Assembly: GCA_024699605.1 (NCBI GenBank)
Contig: JAILPJ010000093.1
Location: 1-62,906, forward strand
Source: Desulfovibrio sp.
GTDB taxonomy: Bacteria; Desulfobacterota; Desulfovibrionia; Desulfovibrionales; Desulfovibrionaceae
Direction: 5' to 3'
DNA: 62,906 nucleotides
Part shown: in pieces, positions 26,454 to 34,984 of the stretch
Layout: each line of letters starts with the position of its first letter
How positions within the stretch are numbered: the stretch's first letter is position 1
Translations under genes and position numbers: made by a program
Notes under the pieces: model-generated
Seen by the model: the letters and a program-made list of their open reading frames with translations, nothing else
Database searches by the model: none
Told to the model about the DNA's origin: nothing

Positions 26454-27554
26454 TCAGAGTACCTCCAGTGCGGCGTGCAGGGAACCTGAAGCCTGCAACG
26501 TACGCAGTATGGAAATCAAATCTCTGGGTGTGGCACCAATGGCGTTCAAGCCGTCGACCAGCTCCTGCAGGGTGGCACCCTCAACCATCACAAGTCTGCG
26601 CTGCTCTTCACGTGCTTCAAGATCGGTCTTTGGCGTTACAACCGTCTGGCCTTGAGAGAAGGGACCTGGCTGAGAAACCTGCTCACCTTCCTGCACGGTG
26701 ATCTGTAAATTACCGTGAGCCACAGCAGCCCGTGAAATACGCACATCGCGCCCTAAAACCACGGTTCCGGTCTTTTCATCGACCACGACCTTGGCTGGCG
26801 TGTCGGGAGTCACTTCGAGATTTTCTACGGAGGCCATCAGAGGCACAAGATTATTGCGATATTGCGGGGGTACAGTAATACTGACACTGGTGGCATCGAC
26901 AGCTCTGGCAAAGGATCCGCCAATGGCCTCATTGAGGCGCTCAGAGATCTGCTGGGCCGTAGAAAAATCAGCGGAACGCAGATTTAACGTTAAGTGATCC
27001 TGCTGATTGAATTCAAAAGGTATGCCACGTTCAACTATAGCTCCACCGGGAATTAAACCAACGGTACTCACGTTCTTAGAGGTTTGGGCTGCCTGACCGC
27101 CTGCAGAATAACCGCCAACAGTCAAAGAACCCTGGGCTAGTCCATAGATCTTGCCGTCAACGCCCTTCAGAGCGGTCTGCAGCAACACACCACCGGCTAG
27201 GGACGAGGCATCACCCACGGAAGAAACCGTGACATCCAGTCGGGTTCCTGGCTTGGCGGAAACCGGCATGCGCGCCGTAACCATGACAGACGCCACATTC
27301 TTGATCTTCAGTGCCGAAGATTTGACACCAATGCCCATCTTGTCGAGCATATTCTTCATGGAACTGAGGGTAAAAACCGAGTCCTTCTTGTCCCCTGTCC
27401 CAGGCAAGCCGACAACAAGACCATAGCCGATCAACTGATTGTCGCGGACACCTGAAAAACTGGCGATATCTTTAATACGTACTGCCTGAACTTCCATGGG
27501 AGGGCAGAGCGCAAAGACCAGCAAACTCAGTACAAAACAGGCTAACAAACGCAT
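26454..27554 (-). CDS. flgI: Flagellar P-ring protein FlgI
   Basis: This 366-residue periplasmic protein has a signal peptide of about 24 residues (cleavage near [10 protein letters not shown]), then the family motif [24 protein letters not shown] and GTGDKKDS. The C terminus ([38 protein letters not shown]) is complete. FlgI forms the ring around the rod in the peptidoglycan. The usual neighbours flgA and flgH are not upstream; a divergent gene is. A probable sigma-54 promoter lies at 27596-27611, and AAGGAG precedes the ATG. Confidence 0.97.
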   Translation of the reverse strand: MRLLACFVLSLLVFALCPPMEVQAVRIKDIASFSGVRDNQLIGYGLVVGLPGTGDKKDSVFTLSSMKNMLDKMGIGVKSSALKIKNVASVMVTARMPVSAKPGTRLDVTVSSVGDASSLAGGVLLQTALKGVDGKIYGLAQGSLTVGGYSAGGQAAQTSKNVSTVGLIPGGAIVERGIPFEFNQQDHLTLNLRSADFSTAQQISERLNEAIGGSFARAVDATSVSITVPPQYRNNLVPLMASVENLEVTPDTPAKVVVDEKTGTVVLGRDVRISRAAVAHGNLQITVQEGEQVSQPGPFSQGQTVVTPKTDLEAREEQRRLVMVEGATLQELVDGLNAIGATPRDLISILRTLQASGSLHAALEVL

Positions 27555-27595
27555 AAGGGCTCCTTCACCGCTCTAGCGGCTGCTTGCCAGTCTAA

Positions 27596-27611
27596 TGCAG
27601 AAAGCGTGCCG
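27596..27611 (-). promoter_or_regulatory. Probable sigma-54 promoter of flgIJ
   Basis: On the minus strand the sequence CGGCACG-CTTT-CTGCA keeps GG and GC at 10-base spacing with two mismatches to TGGCACG-N4-TTGCA. It would leave a leader of about 30 bases before flgI and matches the control of the adjacent flgN operon. Confidence 0.5.
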
Positions 27612-27863
27612 TGGCCAGCACAACCTGCCAAGCAAGCGGCCAAAATCAGGTATTGCTTGACGCATTTTTCCTTTCGGTTTAGTAGATTTAAGATTTTCAC
27701 CTTTTGACTGCCAAAGGCTCTCGGCCAAAAGACAAGGCAAAAGAAGAAGGCCGGAAAGGCGCTTTTTGTGACGTAACGCCACTCGTGCCAAGGCCAAAAC
27801 CGTTATTATCCCCTTTAACTTACGCCTCTTTGCCATTTTTTGACCAAAAGTCTCAGCGTTCCA
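27612..27863. other. Divergent intergenic region between flgI and the dsr cluster
   Basis: Together with the flgI leader and the leader hairpin this makes a gap of about 350 bases. An 87-codon minus-strand frame (27573-27836) covers it but overlaps the predicted flgI promoter and resembles nothing. A weak sigma-70 match TTGACG-N17-TAGTAG on the plus strand at 27656-27684 could drive the dsr operon. I see no other gene here. Confidence 0.4.
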
Positions 27864-27913
27864 ACGGAGGCGGCAAAACCTGAATTGCCTGGTCTTTGCC
27901 GATTTTTTTCATG
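27864..27913 (+). repeat. Copy D of the GGAGGCGGC leader element, terminator-like
   Basis: The plus-strand sequence ACGGAGGCGGCAAAACCTGA continues to the ATG at 27911. Its outer stem CGGCAAA/TTTGCCG is followed by a run of seven T, so this copy has the form of a rho-independent terminator or attenuator placed immediately before the start codon of the first gene in the dsr cluster. Confidence 0.45.
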
Positions 27914-28450
27914 CAGACAGCAAAACTTCTCGCCAATCTCAAAGATAGCCTGACTGAGCAATGGACCCAGGCGGTTTTTGCTTCCTACCCAGAAAAATCC
28001 CTGCCCTTCCTCAAAACGCAGAAAGATCCCTTTGCCAATCCCGTTGCCAGTATGATCCGGGAGGCGGCGGCGGTACTCTTCGATGCGCTCGCAGGGCAGG
28101 ATATGGACGTGGAAAAGGTCAAAACCGCCCTGGATCGCTTTGTGAAGATTCGGGCTGTTCAGGAATTTACACCAAGCCAGGCTGTGGGCGTCATCTATTT
28201 ACTGAAACCGCTTTTGCGCAAGCAGCTTCTGCCCGAAATGCAAAAACAGCTCGACGCTTATCTGGAAGTGGAAAGCCGTGTTGACAGCTTAGCGCTACTC
28301 GCCTTTGACATGTATATGACGGACAAAGAACGCGTGGCTGAAATTCGCGTCACGGAAATTCGCAATCAATACGCTCAGCTCAAACGCTGGGCGCAACACT
28401 TAAATGCCCAAGCGCCTCTGGGCGAGTTCGCAGGCTGCGGTCAGTCCTGA
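27911..28450 (+). CDS. RsbRD N-terminal domain-like protein upstream of dsrMKJOP
   Basis: This 179-residue helical protein has the pattern LLANLKDSLTEQWTQAVFASYP, then a PFLKTQKDPFANPVASMI segment and FVKIRAVQEFTPSQAVGVIYLLKPLLRK, typical of RsbRD_N (RsbT co-antagonist, globin-like N-terminal) domains. It has no STAS domain. It lies 61 bases before dsrM, and I recall genes of this type next to dsrMKJOP in Desulfovibrio. It may sense or signal for the complex. ATG 27911 is taken as the start; an upstream TTG is also in frame, and neither has a good Shine-Dalgarno sequence because the leader hairpin occupies that space. Confidence 0.7.
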   Translation: MQTAKLLANLKDSLTEQWTQAVFASYPEKSLPFLKTQKDPFANPVASMIREAAAVLFDALAGQDMDVEKVKTALDRFVKIRAVQEFTPSQAVGVIYLLKPLLRKQLLPEMQKQLDAYLEVESRVDSLALLAFDMYMTDKERVAEIRVTEIRNQYAQLKRWAQHLNAQAPLGEFAGCGQS

Positions 28451-28511
28451 CGAATATTTTCCCAGACTGCGCATGGCATTCTGGGTAACTTACAGGCAAG
28501 TGAGGTAGGGA

Positions 28512-29531
28512 ATGTTGGAATCATTACTTGTGGTGCTGCTCATAGGCGCCGTTGCCTGGATCGGGTCCTGTATAGGGCTGACGGCGGTCTTCGGCATTCT
28601 GCTCCCCTATGTGGCAGTTTCGGTTTTCATCGTGGGGCTCGTTCGGCGCATGATCTACTGGGCTAAATCGCCCGTGCCGTTTGCTATCCCCACCACCGGA
28701 GGGCAGGAACGCTCGCTCGACTTCATTAAACAGGAAAAATTCGACTGTCCTGACACCAAATTCGGGGTGGTCATCCGCATGATCCTCGAGGTCTGCCTTT
28801 TCCGTTCGTTGTTCCGCAATACGCAAGCCTGCTCCTTTGAAAACGATCCGGTCAACGGAGGCCCCCGTGTGGTCTACTATTCCTCCAAATGGCTCTGGGT
28901 CTTCTCCCTCCTCTTCCATTACTGTTTTCTGATTGTCTTTCTCAGACACTTCCGTTTCTTCATCGAGCCTGTGCCGTGCTGTATCAGCGTCATCGAGGCG
29001 GTGGACGGCTTCCTGCAGATTGGGTCTCCTCGCTTCTTCCTGACTGGCGGACTTTTGCTCGTAGCGCTGGTCTTTCTGTTGTGCCGCCGTATTTTCAACG
29101 AGCGCATCCGCTATATCTCTCTTGCCAATGACTACTTCCCGCTGTGGCTTTTGATCGGCATCGTTGTCTCTGGCATCTGCCTGCGCTACTTCGATAAGGC
29201 CGAAATCGCCCAGGTCAAGATCTTCATTATGGGTCTGACCCATTTCTCCCCTGTGATTTCAGGTCTCGATCTGAACGGTATGTTCATCGTGCACCTTTCT
29301 CTTGTCTCAACCCTGCTCATCTACTTCCCCTTCTCCAAGCTTGTGCACATGCCGGGCATTTTCTTCAGCCCCACGCGCAATCTGCCCACCAATACGCGGG
29401 AAGTCCGTCACGTCAATCCTTGGAATCCTCCCAAGCAGTTCTTCACCTATCCTGAATACGAGGATACCTACCGCGACGCCATGGCCCAAGCTGGTCTGCC
29501 GTTAGAAAAGCAGCCGGACAAGAAGTCCTAA
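28512..29531 (+). CDS. dsrM: DsrM, membrane cytochrome b-like subunit of the DsrMKJOP complex
   Basis: This 339-residue integral membrane protein is of the NarI-like type. Helices lie at about 5-50, 130-155, 180-200, 215-235 and 255-280, with heme-ligating histidines likely in LLFHYCFLIVFLRHFRFF and in LTHFSPVISGLDLNGMFIVHLSLVSTLL. It oxidises menaquinol and passes electrons to DsrK, which is thought to reduce the DsrC trisulfide formed by sulfite reductase. The gene leads the dsrMKJOP set and is 18 bases before dsrK. A GAGGTAGGGA tract precedes the start. Confidence 0.95.
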   Translation: MLESLLVVLLIGAVAWIGSCIGLTAVFGILLPYVAVSVFIVGLVRRMIYWAKSPVPFAIPTTGGQERSLDFIKQEKFDCPDTKFGVVIRMILEVCLFRSLFRNTQACSFENDPVNGGPRVVYYSSKWLWVFSLLFHYCFLIVFLRHFRFFIEPVPCCISVIEAVDGFLQIGSPRFFLTGGLLLVALVFLLCRRIFNERIRYISLANDYFPLWLLIGIVVSGICLRYFDKAEIAQVKIFIMGLTHFSPVISGLDLNGMFIVHLSLVSTLLIYFPFSKLVHMPGIFFSPTRNLPTNTREVRHVNPWNPPKQFFTYPEYEDTYRDAMAQAGLPLEKQPDKKS

Positions 29532-29549
29532 GAGTAAGGAGTTGTCAGA

Positions 29550-31184
29550 ATGGCAAAATTACCTACGCCACAAATGCTCATGGCCAGCCGTCCCGAGCTT
29601 CCCAAGGAGAGCTGGCTTGATACCAAACCGCAGTTTGCTCCGGGCAGCTATTGCTACTCCGAGAAAAAGGAAACCATGGAGCTTCTGCATATGCCCAATC
29701 CCCACGATTGGGATCCTTCCGCAGAAGACTGGAATTTGCCGGAAAACTGGGAACAGATTCTCTGTGACGCCTTTGAGGAACGCCTGGAAAAGCACCGTTC
29801 CCTCAAACTCTTCATGGATATCTGCGTGCGCTGCGGCGCCTGCGCCGATAAGTGCCACTTTTTCCTGGGCACCAATGACCCCAAAAATATGCCCGTGCTG
29901 CGTGCCGAGCTCTTGCGTTCCCTCTACCGCCGTGACCACACCATGCTCGGTAAACTTCTGGGCAAAAAAGTCGGCGCCCGGAGCTGGGATAAGCAAGTCG
30001 TCAAAGAACTCTTTTACTATGCCTATCAGTGCACCGAATGCCGCCGTTGCTCTCTCTTCTGCCCCTACGGCATCGATACGGCCGAAATTACGGCTATTGT
30101 ACGCGAACTGATGCATGAAGTCGGCCTTGGCACACACTGGATCATGGATCCTGTGAAAAACTGTAGCTTCACCGGCAACCACCTGGGTATCAAGCCCCAT
30201 TCCTTTAAGGAAATCGTGGAAATGCTCGCCGATGACTGCGAGACTGTCACAGGCATACGTCCCAAGACGCCTTTCAATGAAAAAGGACACGAGATCCTCT
30301 TCATCACGCCCTCAGGCGATGTTTTTGCCGACCCTGGCATTTACACCTTCATGGGCTATCTTTTGCTCTTCCATGAGCTGGATCTCGACTACACCTTCTC
30401 CACCTATGCTTCTGAAGGCGGAAACTTCGGTTCCTTCACCACCTTCAACATGGCCAAGAAACTCAACGCCAAAATGTACGCTGAAGCGGAACGTCTGGGC
30501 GTCAAATGGATTCTCGGCGGTGAGTGCGGGCATATGTGGCGCGTAGTCAACCAGTATATGGCAACCTACAATGGCCCGAGCCCTGCCAATATGGTCACGC
30601 CCAAATCCCCGATCACCGGGACCGTCTTTAAGAATGCGGCGGCTACCAAGATGGTGCATATCACTGAGTTTACCGCAGACCTGATCCGTCACGGCAAGCT
30701 CAATCTTGACCCCAGCCGTAACGACCATATCATCACGACCTTCCACGATTCCTGTAACCCGGCACGCGCCATGGGACTTCTGGAAGAACCCCGCTATATT
30801 CTCAAACACGTCTGCAATCACTTTGTGGAAATGCCCGAAAACACCATTCGTGAGCAAACCTTCTGTTGTGGTGCCGGCAGCGGCTTAAACACCGAAGAAA
30901 TCATGGAATTGAGGATGCGTTCGGGTATGCCCAGAGGCAATGCTCTGCGCTACGTGCAACAGAAATACGGTGTCAATCACATGGCCTGTGTCTGCGCCAT
31001 CGACAGAGCGACTCTGCCTCCGCTCGCCAACTACTGGGCTCCCGGCGTCAATGTCAGCGGCCTGCACGAACTGGTGGCCAATGCTCTGGTCATGAAGGGT
31101 GAGGCCAAACGCACCATGGATCTGCGTCAGGAAGATCTGCCCAATGTGGACGCTGACGAGGCAGAAGCTGAGGAGGGTCGATAG
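29550..31184 (+). CDS. dsrK: DsrK, HdrD-like iron-sulfur subunit
   Basis: This 544-residue cytoplasmic protein is related to heterodisulfide reductase HdrD. Two 4Fe-4S motifs (CVRCGACADKCHFF and CTECRRCSLFCPYG) precede two CCG-type segments (GGECGHMWRVVN region and HDSCNPARAM...CCGAGSGLNTEE), which hold the noncubane catalytic cluster. DsrK is the likely site of DsrC trisulfide reduction. It ends directly at the dsrJ start (no spacer). The C terminus is acidic. Confidence 0.97.
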   Translation: MAKLPTPQMLMASRPELPKESWLDTKPQFAPGSYCYSEKKETMELLHMPNPHDWDPSAEDWNLPENWEQILCDAFEERLEKHRSLKLFMDICVRCGACADKCHFFLGTNDPKNMPVLRAELLRSLYRRDHTMLGKLLGKKVGARSWDKQVVKELFYYAYQCTECRRCSLFCPYGIDTAEITAIVRELMHEVGLGTHWIMDPVKNCSFTGNHLGIKPHSFKEIVEMLADDCETVTGIRPKTPFNEKGHEILFITPSGDVFADPGIYTFMGYLLLFHELDLDYTFSTYASEGGNFGSFTTFNMAKKLNAKMYAEAERLGVKWILGGECGHMWRVVNQYMATYNGPSPANMVTPKSPITGTVFKNAAATKMVHITEFTADLIRHGKLNLDPSRNDHIITTFHDSCNPARAMGLLEEPRYILKHVCNHFVEMPENTIREQTFCCGAGSGLNTEEIMELRMRSGMPRGNALRYVQQKYGVNHMACVCAIDRATLPPLANYWAPGVNVSGLHELVANALVMKGEAKRTMDLRQEDLPNVDADEAEAEEGR

Positions 31185-31562
31185 ATGTACAATAAGAAAG
31201 CTGTAATGATCGGCATAGTGATCCTTGTCGTCCTGCTCAGCTCCCCGTTCTGGGTCGGTCTGTTCGGCACGGACTACAAGGAAACCGGGGTTGTCAAACC
31301 CAATCAGGAAGCCTGCGTGGAAAATGCTGCCTTCATGCGTGCCCAGCACATGCGTCTGCTCAATGAGTGGCGTGATCAGGCTCTGCGCAATGAAAACCGG
31401 ACCTATGTTGCGGAAAACGGCAAGAAGTGGGAAATCAGCCTGCAGAATACCTGCATGAAGTGCCACACCAATTACGACGGTTTCTGCCAGAAGTGTCATT
31501 TGTCCAACAGCGTTAGCCCCTATTGCTGGACGTGCCACATTATTCCCACGGAGGGCAAGTGA
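31185..31562 (+). CDS. dsrJ: DsrJ, triheme cytochrome c subunit
   Basis: This 125-residue protein has an uncleaved-looking N-terminal signal anchor and three CXXCH heme motifs near the C terminus (CMKCH, CQKCH, CWTCH). This is the expected DsrJ architecture, with one heme known in the family to have His/Cys ligation. It faces the periplasm. Its start immediately follows the dsrK stop and its TGA overlaps the dsrO ATG as TGATG. Confidence 0.96.
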   Translation: MYNKKAVMIGIVILVVLLSSPFWVGLFGTDYKETGVVKPNQEACVENAAFMRAQHMRLLNEWRDQALRNENRTYVAENGKKWEISLQNTCMKCHTNYDGFCQKCHLSNSVSPYCWTCHIIPTEGK

Positions 31563-32347
31563 TGAACACGAACAGAAGAAAATTTCTGAAAGTGGCCGGT
31601 CTTTCGGCCTTTGCCCTGAGCAGTGGCTTGGCGGGCCTGGGAACGGCCAGTGATGCGTGCGCCCAGCTTGCTCCCGGCTCTTACGGTCATGGCGACAAAA
31701 CGGCTCATGCCAAACGCTGGGCCATGGTGATCGACACCCGTCAGTTCAAGAGTGCTGAAGACTACAAGCCTTTGATCCGTGCCTGTCACGAGGCGCACAA
31801 TGTGCCCGATATTCCTGACAACAAGAATATCAAGTGGATGTGGCTGGACAGCTTTGAACATGTTTTTCCCGATGATATGAACGAGCACATGAGCCAGCGG
31901 ATTAAAAACGCTGTCTACCCCCTGCTCTGCAATCACTGCACAAACCCGCCCTGTGTGCGCGTCTGCCCCACTCAGGCGACCTATAAAATGGCCGATGGCA
32001 TAGTGGCCATGGATTACCACCGCTGCATCGGCTGCCGTTTCTGTATGGCCGGCTGCCCCTACGGAGCACGCTCCTTCAACTTCTATGATCCTAGGCTCTA
32101 CCTGCCTAAACCCACTAATCCGCGTTTCCCCACACGGATGATTGGCGTTGTGGAAAAATGCACCTTCTGTGCAGAACGTCTGGCCCAAGGGCTAATGCCC
32201 GCCTGCGTGGAAGCCGCCAAAGGCAAAATTCTCTTCGGAGACCTGGAAGATCCCGAATCTTCTGTGCGCAAAGCCTTGGCCGAAAACTACAGCATTCGCC
32301 GTAAGCCCAACCTCGGCACACAGCCCGGCGTCTACTATCTCATCTAG
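31562..32347 (+). CDS. dsrO: DsrO, periplasmic ferredoxin-like subunit
   Basis: This 261-residue protein starts MNTNRRKFLKVAGLSAFALS, a twin-arginine signal (RRKFLK), so it is exported folded. The iron-sulfur motifs CNHCTNPPCVRVCPTQAT, CIGCRFCMAGCPYGAR and CTFCAERLAQGLMPACVEA, together with a further Cys set, bind 4Fe-4S clusters, as in NrfC/DmsB-type subunits. It links DsrJ and DsrP. The longer upstream frame to 31523 is rejected because it lies inside dsrJ and would spoil the signal peptide. Confidence 0.96.
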   Translation: MNTNRRKFLKVAGLSAFALSSGLAGLGTASDACAQLAPGSYGHGDKTAHAKRWAMVIDTRQFKSAEDYKPLIRACHEAHNVPDIPDNKNIKWMWLDSFEHVFPDDMNEHMSQRIKNAVYPLLCNHCTNPPCVRVCPTQATYKMADGIVAMDYHRCIGCRFCMAGCPYGARSFNFYDPRLYLPKPTNPRFPTRMIGVVEKCTFCAERLAQGLMPACVEAAKGKILFGDLEDPESSVRKALAENYSIRRKPNLGTQPGVYYLI

Positions 32348-32358
32348 GGGAGTCTGCC

Positions 32359-33525
32359 ATGCTTGAAAAATTACTGACTGGACCCAAACGCTACTACTTG
32401 TGGCTGTTGTTTCTGCTGTGTGTCATCGGTCTGTGTGCACTGGCCTACTGTGTACAGGTGATGACAGGCCTTGGCGTAACCGGCATGAACCGCGACGTTT
32501 CGTGGGGTCTGTATATCTCGCAGTTCACCTATTTCGTGGGTGTGGCCGCCTCAGCCGTGATGCTCGTATTGCCGGCCTATTTCCATCACTACGTGAAATT
32601 CAAGCGCATGATCATCTTTGGTGAGTTCATGGCTGTCGCAGCCGTGTGCATGTGTGCGCTGTTCATCGTCGTTGACCTGGGCCAGCCGCATCGTATGGCC
32701 AACGTGATGCTGCATCCCACACCCAACTCCGTGATGTTCTACGACATGATCGTGCTCATCGGCTATCTCTGCCTGAACATCATCATTGGCTGGGTAACGT
32801 TGGAAGCTGAGCGCCTGGAAGTGGCTCCGCCCAAGTGGGTCAAGCCCCTGGTCTATCTCTCGATCATCTGGGCCTTCTCCATCCACACAGTTACCGCCTT
32901 CCTTTACGCGGGCATTCCTGGCCGCCATTACTGGCTGACCGCCATCATGGCTGCACGCTTCCTGTCTTCGGCGTTCTGCTCAGGTCCCGCCATTCTCTTG
33001 CTTTTGCTCTTTATTGTGCGCAGACTGACAGGCTTTGATCCCGGCCGTGACGCCATCAAGACCTTGGCCACGATCATTGTCTATGCCATGTGCATCAATG
33101 TCTTCTTCTACCTTTTGGAAATCTTCACGTCCTTCTACAGCAATATCCCCGGTCACATGGAACCGATCATCTTCCTGTTCCAGGGTCATGGCGGTCACCT
33201 TGCTTGGGTGAGCTACTTCATGTGGGCAGCTGTAATCATGGCCATTGCTTCACTGGCCATCCTTATTCCGCCGCAGACCCGCACCGGCAAGTATTTGCCT
33301 CATGCACTGGTTATGCTCGTGCTGGCCAGCTGGATCGACAAGGGCCTGGGCCTTTTGATCGGCGGTTTCACGCCCAATATGTATGAAACCTTCACGCCCT
33401 ATATGCCCACAGGCATTGAGATAACCGTAGCCCTTGGTGTTTACGCCATTGGCGCCCTGGTACTCTCCCTGCTCTGGAAGATTGCTCTGGGTATCAAGCG
33501 CGATGTGAACAATTTCTGCGATTAA
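32359..33525 (+). CDS. dsrP: DsrP, NrfD-like quinone-interacting membrane subunit
   Basis: This 388-residue protein has about ten membrane helices and the NrfD/PsrC pattern, including GMNRDVSWGLYISQFTYFVG near helix 2 and IPGRHYWLTAIMAARFLSSAF in the middle. It is proposed to exchange electrons between menaquinone and DsrO/DsrJ in the periplasm. A GGGGAG site precedes the start. It is the last gene of the set and is followed by a strong terminator. Confidence 0.96.
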   Translation: MLEKLLTGPKRYYLWLLFLLCVIGLCALAYCVQVMTGLGVTGMNRDVSWGLYISQFTYFVGVAASAVMLVLPAYFHHYVKFKRMIIFGEFMAVAAVCMCALFIVVDLGQPHRMANVMLHPTPNSVMFYDMIVLIGYLCLNIIIGWVTLEAERLEVAPPKWVKPLVYLSIIWAFSIHTVTAFLYAGIPGRHYWLTAIMAARFLSSAFCSGPAILLLLLFIVRRLTGFDPGRDAIKTLATIIVYAMCINVFFYLLEIFTSFYSNIPGHMEPIIFLFQGHGGHLAWVSYFMWAAVIMAIASLAILIPPQTRTGKYLPHALVMLVLASWIDKGLGLLIGGFTPNMYETFTPYMPTGIEITVALGVYAIGALVLSLLWKIALGIKRDVNNFCD

Positions 33526-33545
33526 TCAATCACGACAATCTCGAC

Positions 33546-33576
33546 AAAAAGCCCTGCCTATGCGGGGCTTTTTTTG
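33546..33576 (+). terminator. Rho-independent terminator after dsrP
   Basis: An 8-bp stem AGCCCTGC / GCGGGGCT with a 4-base loop is followed by seven T, 20 bases after the dsrP stop. Confidence 0.9.
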
Positions 33577-33581
33577 TTGTC

Positions 33582-33609
33582 TTGACTTTCTCATGGGCTT
33601 GAGTAATCT
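33582..33609 (+). promoter_or_regulatory. Sigma-70-like promoter of the HD-protein gene
   Basis: TTGACT, 16 bases, then TAATCT lies just after the dsrP terminator. The expected start near 33616 leaves a leader of about 16 bases carrying GGGAGGA before the ATG at 33632. Confidence 0.55.
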
Positions 33610-33631
33610 CTCCCAAGCGAAGGGAGGAACT

Positions 33632-34984
33632 ATGCAAGAGCAACTCAAAGCCGCACTCTCAATCTGTAAGAATCTGCAGCGCAATGGCTATGAAGCCCAT
33701 GTGATCAATCCCCCCCTGCAGGATGCTCTACTTCTGCAAATGCCTAAGGCCGCCGTGGATATCGCCTGTGAACCAGGTGTCGAAAAGCTCACCAGGCTCT
33801 ATCCCCACCTAGTCAAAGCTGACAGCAACGATCCTTTTTTTGCCTTCCTCGAAGAAGACGAGACTATCTTCCGCTTCTACGGCCTTGAAATGTCCGAAGC
33901 CAGCCAGCCCGAAGTCTCTATTCTGCGCATTACGCCCACCATGATTGAGGCCATGAATGAGCATGACCGCAAAAATTTGGGTATGGGCAATTTCTGTGAT
34001 CCCGCAGAACAGAATAACTCCTATGCCGGCTTTGATCTCAAAAGCAAAAAACCTTCCGATGAGCCTATCCGCCTGGTGGGGATTCCTGACGAAACGCTTC
34101 GACACAATTATCTTTTGGCCGTCCGGGCTTTACGCTTTGCCGCCAACTACGATGCCGAAATTGAGCCCAATACCTGGCTTGCCATTGTCCGCTCTTCAGG
34201 CCGCGTCCTGGACTATGTGCCCGCGCGCGACATTATGGAGGAATGGCGCAAAGTGGCTGCGGAAAGTATGCACCGCTTTGTCAAACTGATGTTTGACGCC
34301 CATATTTTACAGGGCTTGATTCCCGAGGTCGCCGCGCTCTCGAGTATTCCACAGCAGAACTATTGCGATGAAGGCGACCGCACGGAAGATGTTTTTCAGC
34401 ATACCTTAGAGTGCATGCGTTTCTACACAGAGGAAGAATTCCACTACGACTGGCTCGGTACTATGGCCATGCTCTTCCATGATGTGGGAAAACTCTTCAC
34501 CTGTGAATATTTTGATGGCGGCTATACCTTTTTCCAACATCACCGCGTAGGCGCCAAGGTCACCCGCAAAATTCTGCAACGCCTGCACTTCGATTACGAG
34601 GATATTGATCTCATCTGCCACCTCGTAGCCAATCACATGCGTTTCCATTTCATGCTCACAGACCGGGGCATCCGCCGCTTCAAGGCCCTGGATGAATATC
34701 CAAGACTAATCGCCATGGCCAAAGCCGATCTCAAAGCGCGTGAAGACAAATTCACGTCGTTCAATCACAATATGAAATATCTGGCGCGAGCGGAAACACC
34801 GGAGCAGATGCTTGAACCGCTGTTAAATGGCAATGAGATCATGAAAGAAATCAATCTGGCTCCAGGACCTCTGGTTGGCAGCATCCGCGACGCTCTGCTC
34901 AAGGCCCAGATTGCCGGTGAAGTCTCTGATCACGCCAGCGCTGTAGCCTTTGTCAAAAGCTATGCGGAAACGCTCAATAGCTGA
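33632..34984 (+). CDS. tRNA nucleotidyltransferase-like HD protein with degenerate catalytic head
   Basis: This 450-residue protein follows class-II CCA-adding enzymes in its middle (FDLKSKKPSDEPIRLVG, then LRHNYLLAVRALRFAANYDAEIEP) and has a clear HD phosphohydrolase domain with EDVFQHTLECM, AMLFHDVGKLF and a second His pair HHRVGAK. The N-terminal nucleotidyltransferase head should carry GGxVRD and DxD motifs; I see neither. The enzyme is therefore probably not a CCA-adding enzyme but an HD phosphodiesterase or an RNA-binding relative. ATG 33632 follows GGGAGGA by 5 bases. Its stop overlaps rlmN as TGATG. Confidence 0.7.
   Translation: MQEQLKAALSICKNLQRNGYEAHVINPPLQDALLLQMPKAAVDIACEPGVEKLTRLYPHLVKADSNDPFFAFLEEDETIFRFYGLEMSEASQPEVSILRITPTMIEAMNEHDRKNLGMGNFCDPAEQNNSYAGFDLKSKKPSDEPIRLVGIPDETLRHNYLLAVRALRFAANYDAEIEPNTWLAIVRSSGRVLDYVPARDIMEEWRKVAAESMHRFVKLMFDAHILQGLIPEVAALSSIPQQNYCDEGDRTEDVFQHTLECMRFYTEEEFHYDWLGTMAMLFHDVGKLFTCEYFDGGYTFFQHHRVGAKVTRKILQRLHFDYEDIDLICHLVANHMRFHFMLTDRGIRRFKALDEYPRLIAMAKADLKAREDKFTSFNHNMKYLARAETPEQMLEPLLNGNEIMKEINLAPGPLVGSIRDALLKAQIAGEVSDHASAVAFVKSYAETLNS

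Noticed and set aside
27573-27760. Minus-strand frame with a lipobox-like LILAACLAGCAGHG before flgI, a possible flgH remnant
   Set aside because: The frame starts with a GTG without a good ribosome binding site, ends after about 45 codons, and overlaps the likely sigma-54 promoter of flgI; no other FlgH motif is seen.
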